From NCBI RefSeq assembly GCF_042667405.1, contig NZ_JBHVAL010000004.1, forward strand, positions 62,001 to 126,000: a stretch of DNA of 64,000 nucleotides, written 5' to 3'. The notes under the pieces were generated by a model, which searched no databases, had not been told where the DNA came from, and was given only the letters and a program-made list of their open reading frames with translations. Below, in pieces: positions 44,381 through 53,413 of the stretch; within the stretch, counting starts at the first letter, position 1; each line of letters starts with the position of its first letter. The translations under genes were made by a program, and so were the position numbers. Source of the stretch: Arthrobacter sp042667405. Lineage in GTDB: Bacteria; Actinomycetota; Actinomycetes; Actinomycetales; Micrococcaceae.

Positions 44381-46097
44381 GCAAGCAAACGGAAACGCGA
44401 CCGGGCTTCGTGAGCGCACGGCCGAACCCCGGGAAGTGTTCGCCCCTGCCCCGGTTCGAGGCCGGGAACGGAGCAAAGCCCGGCCCGTAAGCAGTGCGGC
44501 CCGGTATCTTGCCAGGACCTTCGGACCCGGGGCTTTGCACCTGGGACCCCTTCCCGGGGTGGCCCTGATCGCGGGGCTGGTGTCGGCAGCCATCATGATG
44601 GTGCGGCTGCTGATTCCGGAACCCGTAGGCATGGGCGACCAAGGCGACGGGCACAGCCTGGTGTGCTCCCTGGGAGTGATGAACCAGCGGCCCTGGGACT
44701 ACGCAGAGTTCACGAAATACCTTTACCCCAGCTGGGTTCCCCACACGTTCTACGGCGAAGGCTGCGGGGCCACCGGCACCGGAGAAAGCTACTATTCCTC
44801 CCAACTGCTTTTCCTGTGGCTGGGCAAGCTGTTGACCCCCTTGCTGGGCTGGGGGGAGGGGCTGGATACCCGGGCTGTGGGCATCGTCTGCTGTGCAGTA
44901 TTCGGGCTGCTGATCGCGGCCCTGGTCAACGTACTGCCGGGCCGGGCCTTGTTCCGCGTGCTGATCGCCGGACTGGTGACGGCCGTGATGGCGGACGGCA
45001 TCTTTGCTGACTTTTTCATCTCGCCGTACAGCGAGGCCGCGGCCTTCCCGGGAATCCTGGCCGTGTCCGTGGCACTGCTCCACTACTGGAATGGACGTGG
45101 ACCGCGATGGCTGGCTGTGCTGCTGGTTGTCCTTGCCACAGTGTTCACTGTTGCGGCCAAAACCGAGATGGTCTCGTGGTTGCCCATCATAGCCTTGGCG
45201 CTTCTCTGGCAGCCCTTGCGGCGCGACCCCACAGATGGGGATGCCACGGCTGAAGGTGACGCGACCGCCGTCGAGCCCCATCCGGCTCCCACCCGGCGTC
45301 CGCGCCGGTGGACATGGTTGCTGCCCGCGACGGCGATCCTGGTCATCGCTGCGTTCTCGGCAGGCTTCATCAACGCCCAGCCCAAAAGGTTCTCCGAGGT
45401 GAACCTTTACAACGCTGTTTTCGTGGAGCTTCTCCCGTACAGCCCCACCCCCGAAGCCGACCTCCAATGGCTGGGGTTGGACGGCAGTTTCATCAACGCC
45501 ATGGACACTACCGTGGACTCGACGCGCTCGGCCGTGCACAACCCGCTCTACCACCAGTTCCAAGAGAAGATCAGCCTGGGCACCATCGCCGGCTTCTACG
45601 CGACGCATCCCGAACGGCTCATCACCATGGGTGAACGGGGGATCGCCGCCATGCTGACACCTGAGCTGGGCTACGTTGGCTCCTACCTTGAAGGAACCGG
45701 CCATGGACCCTACGAAAAGGAACGGCGTTTCCCTGTGGTCCTGGGTCTGTTCAGCGCCGTGAAAGCCGCGCCAGTGGCCTTTGTCGGGATGCAACTGGTG
45801 ACTCTGCTGCTGGGCCTGGCCGTTGCCTTCCGGAAACGGAGCGCCGTGGGCCGCTTGGCTGTGGTCATGGTGCTCGGATGCTGGTTCCAGTTCTGGGCTG
45901 TCATGCTCAACGGTGGGCAGTCGGAGATCTACAAAAACATGATTGTCGCCGGGTTCATGGCAGCACTGTGCGGCCCGCTGTTGGTTGCGGTGATCAGCCT
46001 GCTTGCCTCCGACCCAAGGAAGGTGTCCGCGGGCAAGCGCAGGGGCCGGCGGGCAAAGGCGGAGCGGGGTTCAGCCGATCCAGCCGTCGGTGGTTAG
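44373..46097 (+). CDS. WsfD-like polytopic glycan-transfer protein
   Basis: The 574-residue protein has a cytoplasmic basic N-terminus and about ten or eleven transmembrane segments, with a large loop (about 330-450) containing QPKRFSEVNLYNAVFVELLP. It resembles membrane glycosyltransferases of the WsfD type (GT-C-like hexose transfer in surface glycan biosynthesis). Catalytic acidic residues are probably near MGDQGDGH. The C-terminus is very basic (KRRGRRAKAERG). It overlaps the lipoprotein gene by 8 bases and the convergent regulator by 27 bases. Confidence 0.72.
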   Translation: MVEQANGNATGLRERTAEPREVFAPAPVRGRERSKARPVSSAARYLARTFGPGALHLGPLPGVALIAGLVSAAIMMVRLLIPEPVGMGDQGDGHSLVCSLGVMNQRPWDYAEFTKYLYPSWVPHTFYGEGCGATGTGESYYSSQLLFLWLGKLLTPLLGWGEGLDTRAVGIVCCAVFGLLIAALVNVLPGRALFRVLIAGLVTAVMADGIFADFFISPYSEAAAFPGILAVSVALLHYWNGRGPRWLAVLLVVLATVFTVAAKTEMVSWLPIIALALLWQPLRRDPTDGDATAEGDATAVEPHPAPTRRPRRWTWLLPATAILVIAAFSAGFINAQPKRFSEVNLYNAVFVELLPYSPTPEADLQWLGLDGSFINAMDTTVDSTRSAVHNPLYHQFQEKISLGTIAGFYATHPERLITMGERGIAAMLTPELGYVGSYLEGTGHGPYEKERRFPVVLGLFSAVKAAPVAFVGMQLVTLLLGLAVAFRKRSAVGRLAVVMVLGCWFQFWAVMLNGGQSEIYKNMIVAGFMAALCGPLLVAVISLLASDPRKVSAGKRRGRRAKAERGSADPAVGG

Positions 46098-46712
46098 CTG
46101 CTTGCGGAGGCTGATCACATTGCCGACTTTGACGCCAGCCGTGGTGTAGCGCTGCCTTATTCTGTGCAGATGGGCCTTAACGGTCTGTTCGCTGATGCCC
46201 ATGGCATCGGCCACCCCGCGCAGGGGCAGGGGATCGCTACCCAGGTAGAGTTCGGCGAGACGTTGCTCGCGCGGTGAAAGCCTGACGCGCTCCGTGGCGC
46301 TGTTCTCCAGCTTGCCCACGGCATCAGGATGCACGTACTCCTGTCCGCATGCAGCCGCACGGACGGCCGACTCCGTGTGCTCGGGTCCTGCCGTTTTCGG
46401 AATGTAGCCCAAGGCTCCGGCGGAGCGGACAGCGTCGGCATCCCAGGGGTCCAGGGCCGTGGCCAGAACCACAACCCGTAAGCCCGTCTGGTCAAGATGA
46501 CGGACTGCAGGGACAAGGTCCGCGCGGTGGTCAAGGGTTCCCAGGACCGCCACGGTCGCGGAAAGGCTGGTCCATGCGTCCTCCTGGAGATGGGTTGGAA
46601 CAGCGGTGAAGCTGGCCGCGACCACGAGGTCGGGCGCATTGCGGCGCAGCCACGCGTCCAGGGTGTCAATCATCAATTGGTGCCGTTCCACCACCACCAG
46701 CCTCGTCACCAT
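46071..46712 (-). CDS. Atypical LuxR-type response regulator without phospho-acceptor
   Basis: The 213-residue protein has an N-terminal receiver-like domain (about 1-120) and a C-terminal LuxR HTH (about 143-205; LSPREQRLAELYLG and ISEQTVKAHL). The phospho-acceptor position is G58 (VAVLGTLDH, compared with VVILDVLL in the regulator at 49157), and the acidic pair reads E9-R10. Only lysine K106 is kept. It is therefore likely phosphorylation-independent or an atypical sensor. It is encoded after its membrane partner with a 7-base overlap. Confidence 0.85.
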   Translation of the reverse strand: MVTRLVVVERHQLMIDTLDAWLRRNAPDLVVAASFTAVPTHLQEDAWTSLSATVAVLGTLDHRADLVPAVRHLDQTGLRVVVLATALDPWDADAVRSAGALGYIPKTAGPEHTESAVRAAACGQEYVHPDAVGKLENSATERVRLSPREQRLAELYLGSDPLPLRGVADAMGISEQTVKAHLHRIRQRYTTAGVKVGNVISLRKQLTTDGWIG

Positions 46713-47854
46713 AGCTTGGGTGCCTTTACGTGGACCATCACGCTGGCTCCGCCCGGGTCTGTATGTACCCGCGGTGCACCCAGCGACTCGACCTCACTCC
46801 ACAGGGCAGGGGTGCACCGCGCGGGATCGAGGTTGGTCACTCTCCACGTGATCAGCACCAGTTCCCCCATGCCAGGCTCCACATAGATGTGCAGCCTGCC
46901 GGGTTCCCCGGCGCCTTCTTGCCCAGGACGGGGGAGGGGCGTGGCGAGCAGCATGGTCACCGAGAGAAACGCGGGGCGCTGTGCCTGCGGTATACGTTGC
47001 AGGAGGTCCGGCTGTGCAGCCACTGAAATCCTGGAATCCAGACCCGCCAAGACCAACGACTCCTTGAACCAGTTGCTGCTCTGCACAACCATCAACTGTG
47101 AACGCAACCTCGATGCCAGCCGTTGTGCTTCCTCCGCCAGATCCGGCGAGAGTCCAAGGGCTTCGCTTCGGGCCGCCTTGGCGAAGAGCTCCTGGATCTG
47201 CAGGTGCGTGGCTGACAACTCCCGGGTGCGGGCCGAATCGAGGGTGTCCGCTTGATGCGTCAGCGCTGCCAGGGCCTGGGAGACATGCCGGGCCATCTGT
47301 TCCTCCATCCGGCTCCGGATTCCAACCACGATCAACACTCCCAGGAGTCCGGGGACCATGGTGATGAAGAAAATCAACAAGCCCTCCCCGGAGCCCAATC
47401 TGGGGGTGATGGCGTAGTAAGTGCTGCTCAGCAGGGAGTTGGCTGCGCAAAGAAGCATGAATCCCAGCAGGTCCCACCGCAGGCACACGAGGAAGACCAA
47501 AGCAGTGCCCAGCATGACGTTGAAGGCGAGCGCGAGGTAGCCCGAGGACAACGTCACCACGTGGGCAGTCATGACGCCCGAGCCAATGGAGGTAGCAAGC
47601 CAGAGCAAGCGCAACAGCGGAAGCTTACGCCGGGCGGTTGTGGGGGCCGATGCCAGGACGGCCAGCACGCAGCCGGCCAGGTCGAAGGCGACCGCTGCAA
47701 GCCGTGAATCATCCAGATTGGTCCCGTCCAAGGACCCCACCTGCGTCACCGCCGAGAATATCCACAGCGTCACGCTGGCCGTTACCAGGACACCCCGGGA
47801 CAGGAAAAGGGGCCCGGTCACAGCGCCGGGAGCCTCCGGGCAGACGCGGCTCAT
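46706..47854 (-). CDS. Membrane signalling protein, histidine-kinase-like but lacking kinase motifs
   Basis: The 382-residue protein has six transmembrane segments (about 15-175), then a coiled coil (about 180-240) and a C-terminal globular domain. No H-box, N-box or G-box was visible (no HDxxxR or DxGxG). It sits between a true kinase gene and an acceptor-less regulator, with 4- and 7-base overlaps. A non-enzymatic sensor is plausible but inferred. Confidence 0.72.
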   Translation of the reverse strand: MSRVCPEAPGAVTGPLFLSRGVLVTASVTLWIFSAVTQVGSLDGTNLDDSRLAAVAFDLAGCVLAVLASAPTTARRKLPLLRLLWLATSIGSGVMTAHVVTLSSGYLALAFNVMLGTALVFLVCLRWDLLGFMLLCAANSLLSSTYYAITPRLGSGEGLLIFFITMVPGLLGVLIVVGIRSRMEEQMARHVSQALAALTHQADTLDSARTRELSATHLQIQELFAKAARSEALGLSPDLAEEAQRLASRLRSQLMVVQSSNWFKESLVLAGLDSRISVAAQPDLLQRIPQAQRPAFLSVTMLLATPLPRPGQEGAGEPGRLHIYVEPGMGELVLITWRVTNLDPARCTPALWSEVESLGAPRVHTDPGGASVMVHVKAPKLW

Positions 47855-49080
47855 GCTGCCTCTACTTCGAGGACCACCGTGGTTCCACGTCCCGGCGTCG
47901 ACAACAGCCTGGCCCTTCCGCCTACCTGGGCCATTCGCTCAACCACCGAATGCCTCACCCCGAAACTCTCCGGTGGGAGGGACTCGGAATCGAAGCCGCA
48001 CCCGGCATCGCTGACCAGTACGGACACCACGGGACCGGTTCGGGAGATAAGCACATCCACGTGGTCGCTTCCGGCGTGCCGGGCAGCGTTGACCATGCAT
48101 TCGCAGGCTGCGTCGGCCACAGCCAGCACGATGTCCGGGGGCAGCGTCCCGCCCTCACCGAAAACCTCCACAGAAAAGCCGTCCCGGCTGTATTGGCGGG
48201 CACGCGCCTTCAGCAAGGAGGCCACCTCGGTGACAGCGGAAGGCTCGACGACGGCCAGGCGGCCGCCGGCATGGGCCGTCACCTGCCCAGCGTCCCCCGC
48301 AGAAGTTGTCCCAACGTTGCCGACGTTCCGGCTGGACGGACCGCCGTCGTCGTAAGGCTCCGTGGTGATCATTCCCCGGACGTCTTGGGGCGCAACACCG
48401 GCACCGCCTCTGGCCAGGAGGGTCAGTCCCCTGAGGACGGTGTCATGGATATGCCGCGCATCCTGGGACGCGGCGCGGATTCTGTCCCGGGCAACTGCCT
48501 GGGCAGCCAGGGACTCCGCTTTTACGGCCTGGTCGCGCAGATAGACATCCAAGGCCCTGGGGACGGAATGCCGGATGGCGAGCATGATGAGCCAGAATCC
48601 AAGGAGGATCAAGAATGTTGTGGGTCCGAGGCGGTGGGTCATTGATGTCGCTACGGTATGCCCGAAAACCAGGATGCCCAGCAGCCCGGTAAAGACCCCC
48701 GACTGCCATGTGCCGCGCAAGGACAATGCGACCGTGGAGCTGGCACCGATGAGCAGGCTGTGCGCCAAGAGCAGCGAGTCCGAATCCTGACGGTAACTGA
48801 CACCTGCCAGCAGCTCTGACAAAATGATCAGCGCGGCTACGATCACCAGCCGAAGCGGCCAGACATCGGTCACCAGCATCAGCACGAAGCAAAGCACCAG
48901 CACAATTACGATTGCCCAGGCCAAGGCCCGGTGCCACAACGGTCCATCCATGATCGGGAACATGTACAGCCACGAGGCCGCAACGAAAACAAAACCCACC
49001 ACTGTCCCGGACCGGGCCAGCAGATCCGAGCGCTCCAAGGTCGCCCGGCAACCTGCCAGCCTCGTTATCCATGCCCCCAT
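47851..49080 (-). CDS. Sensor histidine kinase, HisKA_3 type
   Basis: The 409-residue protein has about six transmembrane segments, a coiled coil, the dimerisation H-box RHIHDTVLRGL (H212) and an ATPase domain with N-box ACECMVNAARHAG and DAGCGFD. I chose the ATG giving MGAWITRLAG since GGGGAGACATTC precedes it; 24 bases upstream is possible. It is probably the partner of the divergent regulator at 49157. Confidence 0.88.
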   Translation of the reverse strand: MGAWITRLAGCRATLERSDLLARSGTVVGFVFVAASWLYMFPIMDGPLWHRALAWAIVIVLVLCFVLMLVTDVWPLRLVIVAALIILSELLAGVSYRQDSDSLLLAHSLLIGASSTVALSLRGTWQSGVFTGLLGILVFGHTVATSMTHRLGPTTFLILLGFWLIMLAIRHSVPRALDVYLRDQAVKAESLAAQAVARDRIRAASQDARHIHDTVLRGLTLLARGGAGVAPQDVRGMITTEPYDDGGPSSRNVGNVGTTSAGDAGQVTAHAGGRLAVVEPSAVTEVASLLKARARQYSRDGFSVEVFGEGGTLPPDIVLAVADAACECMVNAARHAGSDHVDVLISRTGPVVSVLVSDAGCGFDSESLPPESFGVRHSVVERMAQVGGRARLLSTPGRGTTVVLEVEAA

Positions 49081-49156
49081 GAATGTCTCCCCAAAACCTG
49101 TCATCGGAATAAGATGACCACTTAGGCAGCATCATATGTGGGGAGGACCAGTTTAA

Positions 49157-49822
49157 ATGCGATACCCGGTGTCCCAACCCACTATTGAGGTGGACATCGT
49201 GGAAGACCATGCGGTCCTGCTGGAAGGGCTCTCGCAGTGGCTCCTGGACAACACCACGGGTATCCGCGTTGTGGGCCGGTACACGTCGTGGGCCGAAGCC
49301 GCCGCCCGCCTGGGCGCTTTGTCCGACGTCGTTATCCTCGATGTCCTCCTTGGCGACCAAGTGCCGCTGCGGGCCAAAATCCAGGCGATCCTTTCGACCG
49401 GCCCCCAGGTTGTGGTCTGCAGTTCTGTCGTGGACCCGGCTGTGATCCGCCAGGCCATGGCGGCCGGTGCCTTGGCCTACATTCCCAAAACTGCCTCGGC
49501 CAGCGTGGTGGAGGATGCGCTCAGGTGTGCAGCGCAGGGTACGCAATACGTGACCCCTGAAGTCTCTGAGGCCATGGCCGCCGGGCTGGGGGAGCCGCAA
49601 TTGTCGGCGCGGGAACACCAAGTGGTGTCGGTGTACCTCGGGGGAGCGGCGGGGACCATGGCTGAGACCGCCCAATTGCTGGGCATTTCAGTGGACGGCG
49701 TGAAGAAACACCTCGCCTCGGTGCGGCGGAAGTTCCAGGACGGTCCGGAGCCTCTGACGAGGTTGGGGCTGCGTGAACGGCTCACCGCCGGCGGGTGGTT
49801 GCTGGAGGAGCCCCGGCGGTAG
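49157..49822 (+). CDS. NarL/LuxR-type response regulator
   Basis: The 221-residue protein has a complete receiver domain: E16-D17, acceptor D62 (VVILDVLLGD), and K111 (YIPKTAS), and an HTH (about 148-205; LSAREHQVVSVYLG, ISVDGVKKHLASVRR). It follows GGGGAGGA at 9 bases. It is divergent from the kinase gene across 76 bases. Confidence 0.9.
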   Translation: MRYPVSQPTIEVDIVEDHAVLLEGLSQWLLDNTTGIRVVGRYTSWAEAAARLGALSDVVILDVLLGDQVPLRAKIQAILSTGPQVVVCSSVVDPAVIRQAMAAGALAYIPKTASASVVEDALRCAAQGTQYVTPEVSEAMAAGLGEPQLSAREHQVVSVYLGGAAGTMAETAQLLGISVDGVKKHLASVRRKFQDGPEPLTRLGLRERLTAGGWLLEEPRR

Positions 49823-49891
49823 CAGGGCTGTGGGGCGCGGCTGGCAGGCCGGGCTGTGGACGCACTGCCCTATAGTGTCGGGGGCACCGCC

Positions 49892-49897
49892 TAGACT
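49892..49897 (+). promoter_or_regulatory. Putative -10 box of pcrA
   Basis: TAGACT ends 10 bases before the pcrA ATG; the message would have only a few untranslated bases. The -35 is unclear. Confidence 0.42.
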
Positions 49898-49907
49898 GGT
49901 AGGCACC

Positions 49908-52436
49908 ATGGATATGTTGTTTGACCCCTACGCAGACGGACCCTTCAAAGCTGGAACCAAAGCCGCAGTCAAGGCTGCCCCGGAGTTTTCACGCTCAGGT
50001 GGCGGTCCTTCGGGCGCCCGTTTGCAGGAAGGGGGCGGGGAAGATTCTCCGGCCTCGGGGGGATGGGGCAACCCGAACACGTCCGGACTCCCTTCCGCGG
50101 ATGCCCTGCTTCAAGGGCTGAACCCGCAGCAGGAAGAAGCCGTCAAGCACGCCGGAAGTCCGCTGCTTATCGTGGCCGGTGCGGGCTCCGGCAAAACCCG
50201 CGTGCTCAGTAACCGGATCGCCTACCTGATAGCCACCAAGCGTGCCCACCACGGCGAAATCCTGGCCATCACCTTCACCAACAAAGCGGCAGCGGAGATG
50301 CGGGAGCGCATCGAAGCCTTGGTGGGGGCACGGGCCAAGGGCATGTGGATCTCGACCTTCCACTCATCCTGCGTGCGCATCCTTCGGCGCGAGGCCGCCA
50401 ATGTGGGGTTGAATTCAAACTTCTCCATCTACGACTCCGCCGACTCCCTGCGCCTGATCACGCTCGTGGCGAAGAACCTGGACCTCGACCCCAAGAAGTT
50501 CGCCCCGAAGGCCATCCAGCACAAGATCTCCGCGCTTAAGAACGAGCTCATCGACGCCGATTCCTACTCATCTTCGGCGAACTACAACGATCCCTTTGAG
50601 CAGGCCGTGGCAGAGGTCTTCAAGGGCTACGCCCAGCGGCTGCGCCAAGCCAACGCCATGGATTTCGATGACCTCATCGCCGAAACCGTCTACATGTTCC
50701 GGGCCTTCCCGGCGCTCGCGGAGTCTTACCGCCGGCGCTTCCGCCATGTCCTGGTGGACGAGTACCAGGACACCAACCACGCCCAGTACGCGCTGGTCCG
50801 GGAAATTGTCGGGCTCGGTACCGATACGGACGTCCAGCCCAGCGAACTCACAGTGGTGGGCGACTCCGACCAGTCCATTTACGCCTTCCGCGGGGCGGAC
50901 ATCAGGAACATCGTGGAGTTCGAGGCCGACTACCCGAACGCGCGGACCATCAAGCTGGAGCAAAACTACCGCTCCACCCAGAACATCCTCAGCGCGGCGA
51001 ACTCCGTGATCTCCCGCAACCCCAACCGCCAGGAAAAGCGGTTGTGGACCGCCGAAGGCGATGGCGAAAAGATCATCGGTTACGTCGGGGAGAACGAGCA
51101 CGACGAAGCCCAGTTCATTGCCAAGGAAATCGACCGGCTGCAGGACGAGGAAGGCCTTCGTCCGGGAGACGTTGCGATCTTCTACCGGACCAACGCCCAG
51201 TCGCGGTCCATTGAAGACGTCCTGGTCCGGGTAGGCCTGCCGTACAAAGTGGTGGGTGGCACCCGCTTCTACGAACGCAAGGAAATCAAGGACGCTTTGG
51301 CGTACCTGCGCGTCCTGGTGAACCCGGACGACGACGTCAACCTCCGCCGCGTGCTGAACGAACCCAAACGCGGAATCGGTGACCGTGCCGAAGGTGCCGT
51401 TGCCGCCCTTGCCGAGCGCGAACGCACGTCCTTCATGGCCGCTGCCCGTCGAGCGGACCAGGCGCCCGGCATGGCCACACGCTCGGTCAATGCTGTCCTG
51501 GGCTTTGTAAAGCTGCTCGATGACCTCGCTGAAGTTGCCGCAGGCTCCGGCGCCGCGGCAGCACTCGAAGCCGTACTCGAGCAAACGGGATACCTTGCCG
51601 GCCTGCGCGCCAGTACGGATCCGCAGGACGAATCCCGCGTGGAGAACCTGGCCGAACTGGTGGCAGTGGTCCGCGAGTACGAACGCGACAACCCCGACGG
51701 TTCACTGGGCGAATTCCTGGAGCAGGTTTCTTTGGTGGCAGATGCCGATCAGATACCGGACGCACCGGGCGCCGACATTGACGCGGCGGTGGCAGAGGCC
51801 AAGCGCATGGGAGTTGTCACGCTGATGACCCTCCACACTGCCAAGGGCCTGGAGTTCCCGGTGGTGTTTCTCACGGGCATGGAGCACGGGATCTTCCCGC
51901 ACCAGCGTTCGGCCACGGACCCCAAGGAACTCGCCGAAGAGCGACGCCTGGCCTATGTGGGGCTCACCCGCGCCCGCAAGCGACTTTACGTCACGCGCTC
52001 GGAGGTCCGGAGCATGTGGGGCCAGAGCCAATACAACCCGGCCAGCCAATTCCTGGAAGAGATTCCGTCGGAGCTGGTGGAGTGGAAGCGCGAAGGAATG
52101 AGCAGGCAAGCGGGCGGCTGGGGCAGCGCTCCCATCGGGTCCAACCGCTATGGTGGTTCATTCTGGGGTGCCGGCACCTCCCGGGGCGCCGCTGCAAGCC
52201 CAACCGCAGGCTTCGACGCGGACGTACCTGCCGCCGTCGCACGCAACAGGGTGCAGCCGCAAAAGGAAGTCATTTCCGTCGCGGTGGGGGACAAGGTCAA
52301 CCACACGAGTTTCGGCAACGGCGTGGTGTTGGGCGTCGAAGGCGCGGGAGACAAGACGGTGGCCAAGGTGAAGTTCGACGTCGGCGAGAAACGCCTGCTG
52401 TTGCGTTACGCGCCGCTGACCAAACTTGATGCGTGA
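49908..52436 (+). CDS. pcrA: ATP-dependent DNA helicase PcrA/UvrD
   Basis: The 842-residue superfamily 1A 3'-5' helicase acts in repair and replication-conflict resolution. Walker A GAGSGKT (91-97) comes first, then TFTNKAAAEM, DEYQDTNHAQY, GDSDQSIYAFRGAD, QNYRSTQNIL, TLMTLHTAKGLEF and VGLTRARKRLYV in order. The C-terminus has a Tudor-like domain (VGDKVNHTSFGNG...). The start MDMLFDPYADGPF adds about 60 poorly conserved residues before the core. It is near-leaderless. Confidence 0.95.
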   Translation: MDMLFDPYADGPFKAGTKAAVKAAPEFSRSGGGPSGARLQEGGGEDSPASGGWGNPNTSGLPSADALLQGLNPQQEEAVKHAGSPLLIVAGAGSGKTRVLSNRIAYLIATKRAHHGEILAITFTNKAAAEMRERIEALVGARAKGMWISTFHSSCVRILRREAANVGLNSNFSIYDSADSLRLITLVAKNLDLDPKKFAPKAIQHKISALKNELIDADSYSSSANYNDPFEQAVAEVFKGYAQRLRQANAMDFDDLIAETVYMFRAFPALAESYRRRFRHVLVDEYQDTNHAQYALVREIVGLGTDTDVQPSELTVVGDSDQSIYAFRGADIRNIVEFEADYPNARTIKLEQNYRSTQNILSAANSVISRNPNRQEKRLWTAEGDGEKIIGYVGENEHDEAQFIAKEIDRLQDEEGLRPGDVAIFYRTNAQSRSIEDVLVRVGLPYKVVGGTRFYERKEIKDALAYLRVLVNPDDDVNLRRVLNEPKRGIGDRAEGAVAALAERERTSFMAAARRADQAPGMATRSVNAVLGFVKLLDDLAEVAAGSGAAAALEAVLEQTGYLAGLRASTDPQDESRVENLAELVAVVREYERDNPDGSLGEFLEQVSLVADADQIPDAPGADIDAAVAEAKRMGVVTLMTLHTAKGLEFPVVFLTGMEHGIFPHQRSATDPKELAEERRLAYVGLTRARKRLYVTRSEVRSMWGQSQYNPASQFLEEIPSELVEWKREGMSRQAGGWGSAPIGSNRYGGSFWGAGTSRGAAASPTAGFDADVPAAVARNRVQPQKEVISVAVGDKVNHTSFGNGVVLGVEGAGDKTVAKVKFDVGEKRLLLRYAPLTKLDA

Positions 52437-52446
52437 AGCAGCACGG

Positions 52447-52452
52447 CATAAT
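52447..52452 (+). promoter_or_regulatory. Putative -10 box of the lipoprotein gene
   Basis: CATAAT (5 of 6 matching TATAAT) ends 7 bases before the ATG. No Shine-Dalgarno sequence is seen. Confidence 0.45.
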
Positions 52453-52459
52453 TGGTGGC

Positions 52460-53149
52460 ATGCGACGCACAGTGTGGGGGATCCTGGCCGCTTTGCTCCT
52501 GGTTTTGGTGTCGGGTTGTTCCTTCGCCACGAAGGACCCCGACTACGTTCCGCCTGCGCCGTTGCCGCCGCTGGAGCAACTGCAGCAGGTTCCGGTCTCT
52601 GAACAGACCACCTTGTCCGCGGGCGAGGACGTTACCGCCTTCATCGCAGCGGACCGGAATATTGTGTGTGCCATGACGTCGTCACGGGGCGGACACCTCA
52701 ACCTGCCCTACGAGGCCAACTCCTACTCGGATGCAGCCAACAACAAATTCGCGATCGTGCCAGTGGTGCACTGCGAGCTTGCCGCGTACGCCAAGCCTGA
52801 GCTTGATGACATGGTGGACGACTGCGCCGGAACCGGCCTGGGCTACCTCGGCGGTACTGCACTCCTGACTCCGGACAAGGCTGTGTATGGCTCGTGTCGC
52901 TCCGGCGTAACACAAATGGAGTCGGAGTTCGGGCCCAAGGGCAGTCGCAACGGTCCCATCTCCAAGCTTCGCGAGTTGGCCGACGGGCAGAACATCGAAC
53001 GCAACGGGCTCCGGTGCTCCGCGTACAACGGAGGCGTTGCCTGCGGAAACGTCTCAGGCGGCGTGGCGTTCTTCGTCAGCCGCAAGGGGTACCAGCTGGT
53101 TTCCGACGGCGGCAAGACGGTCAGTGGGACCCTCAAGGAAGGCTTCTGA
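52460..53149 (+). CDS. Hypothetical lipoprotein with conserved cysteines
   Basis: The 229-residue protein has a lipobox LVSGC (C20), then a proline-rich tether and a globular domain with several cysteines (VHCELAAYAK, DDCAGTGLG, GSCRSGV, LRCSAYNGGVACG), suggesting disulfides. I recognise no family. The ATG of MRRTVWGIL is preferred over an in-frame GTG 27 bases upstream. A terminator follows. Confidence 0.8.
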   Translation: MRRTVWGILAALLLVLVSGCSFATKDPDYVPPAPLPPLEQLQQVPVSEQTTLSAGEDVTAFIAADRNIVCAMTSSRGGHLNLPYEANSYSDAANNKFAIVPVVHCELAAYAKPELDDMVDDCAGTGLGYLGGTALLTPDKAVYGSCRSGVTQMESEFGPKGSRNGPISKLRELADGQNIERNGLRCSAYNGGVACGNVSGGVAFFVSRKGYQLVSDGGKTVSGTLKEGF

Positions 53150-53177
53150 TCACCATTACGGGGCTGTCGGGGAAGCT

Positions 53178-53203
53178 AAAATCCGCGTCATCCTGCGGGT
53201 TTT
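53178..53203 (+). terminator. Terminator after the lipoprotein gene
   Basis: AAAATCCGC and GCGGGTTTT form a 9-bp stem (one G-U pair) around an 8-base loop, ending in T-rich sequence. The remaining gap to sucC (53204-53413) should hold the sucCD promoter, though I found none convincing. It contains a short direct repeat ATCGCGGT (around 53355). Confidence 0.75.
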
Positions 53204-53413
53204 CTACATGCGATAGAAGTGTAAGGTTACTCACTTAACAGGTAGTGTGTAGCTGGCGGGACTCCTCAAAGGGCTAAAGTTCCGAGAGGACCTTACGCAA
53301 TGTGACCGGCTTCAATCCTGGTTGTTACCGCGTACTTTCCGCAGCTGGCTATCGCGGTCATCGCGGTTCCCGGCTGAACAGAAAACTACTTCGACGTAGA
53401 AGGACACTAAACC

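Noticed and set aside
44232..45794. Long minus-strand frame opposite the WsfD-like gene
   Set aside because: The plus strand encodes a clear polytopic protein in an operon; the minus frame is His/Gln/Gly-rich and lacks any domain.
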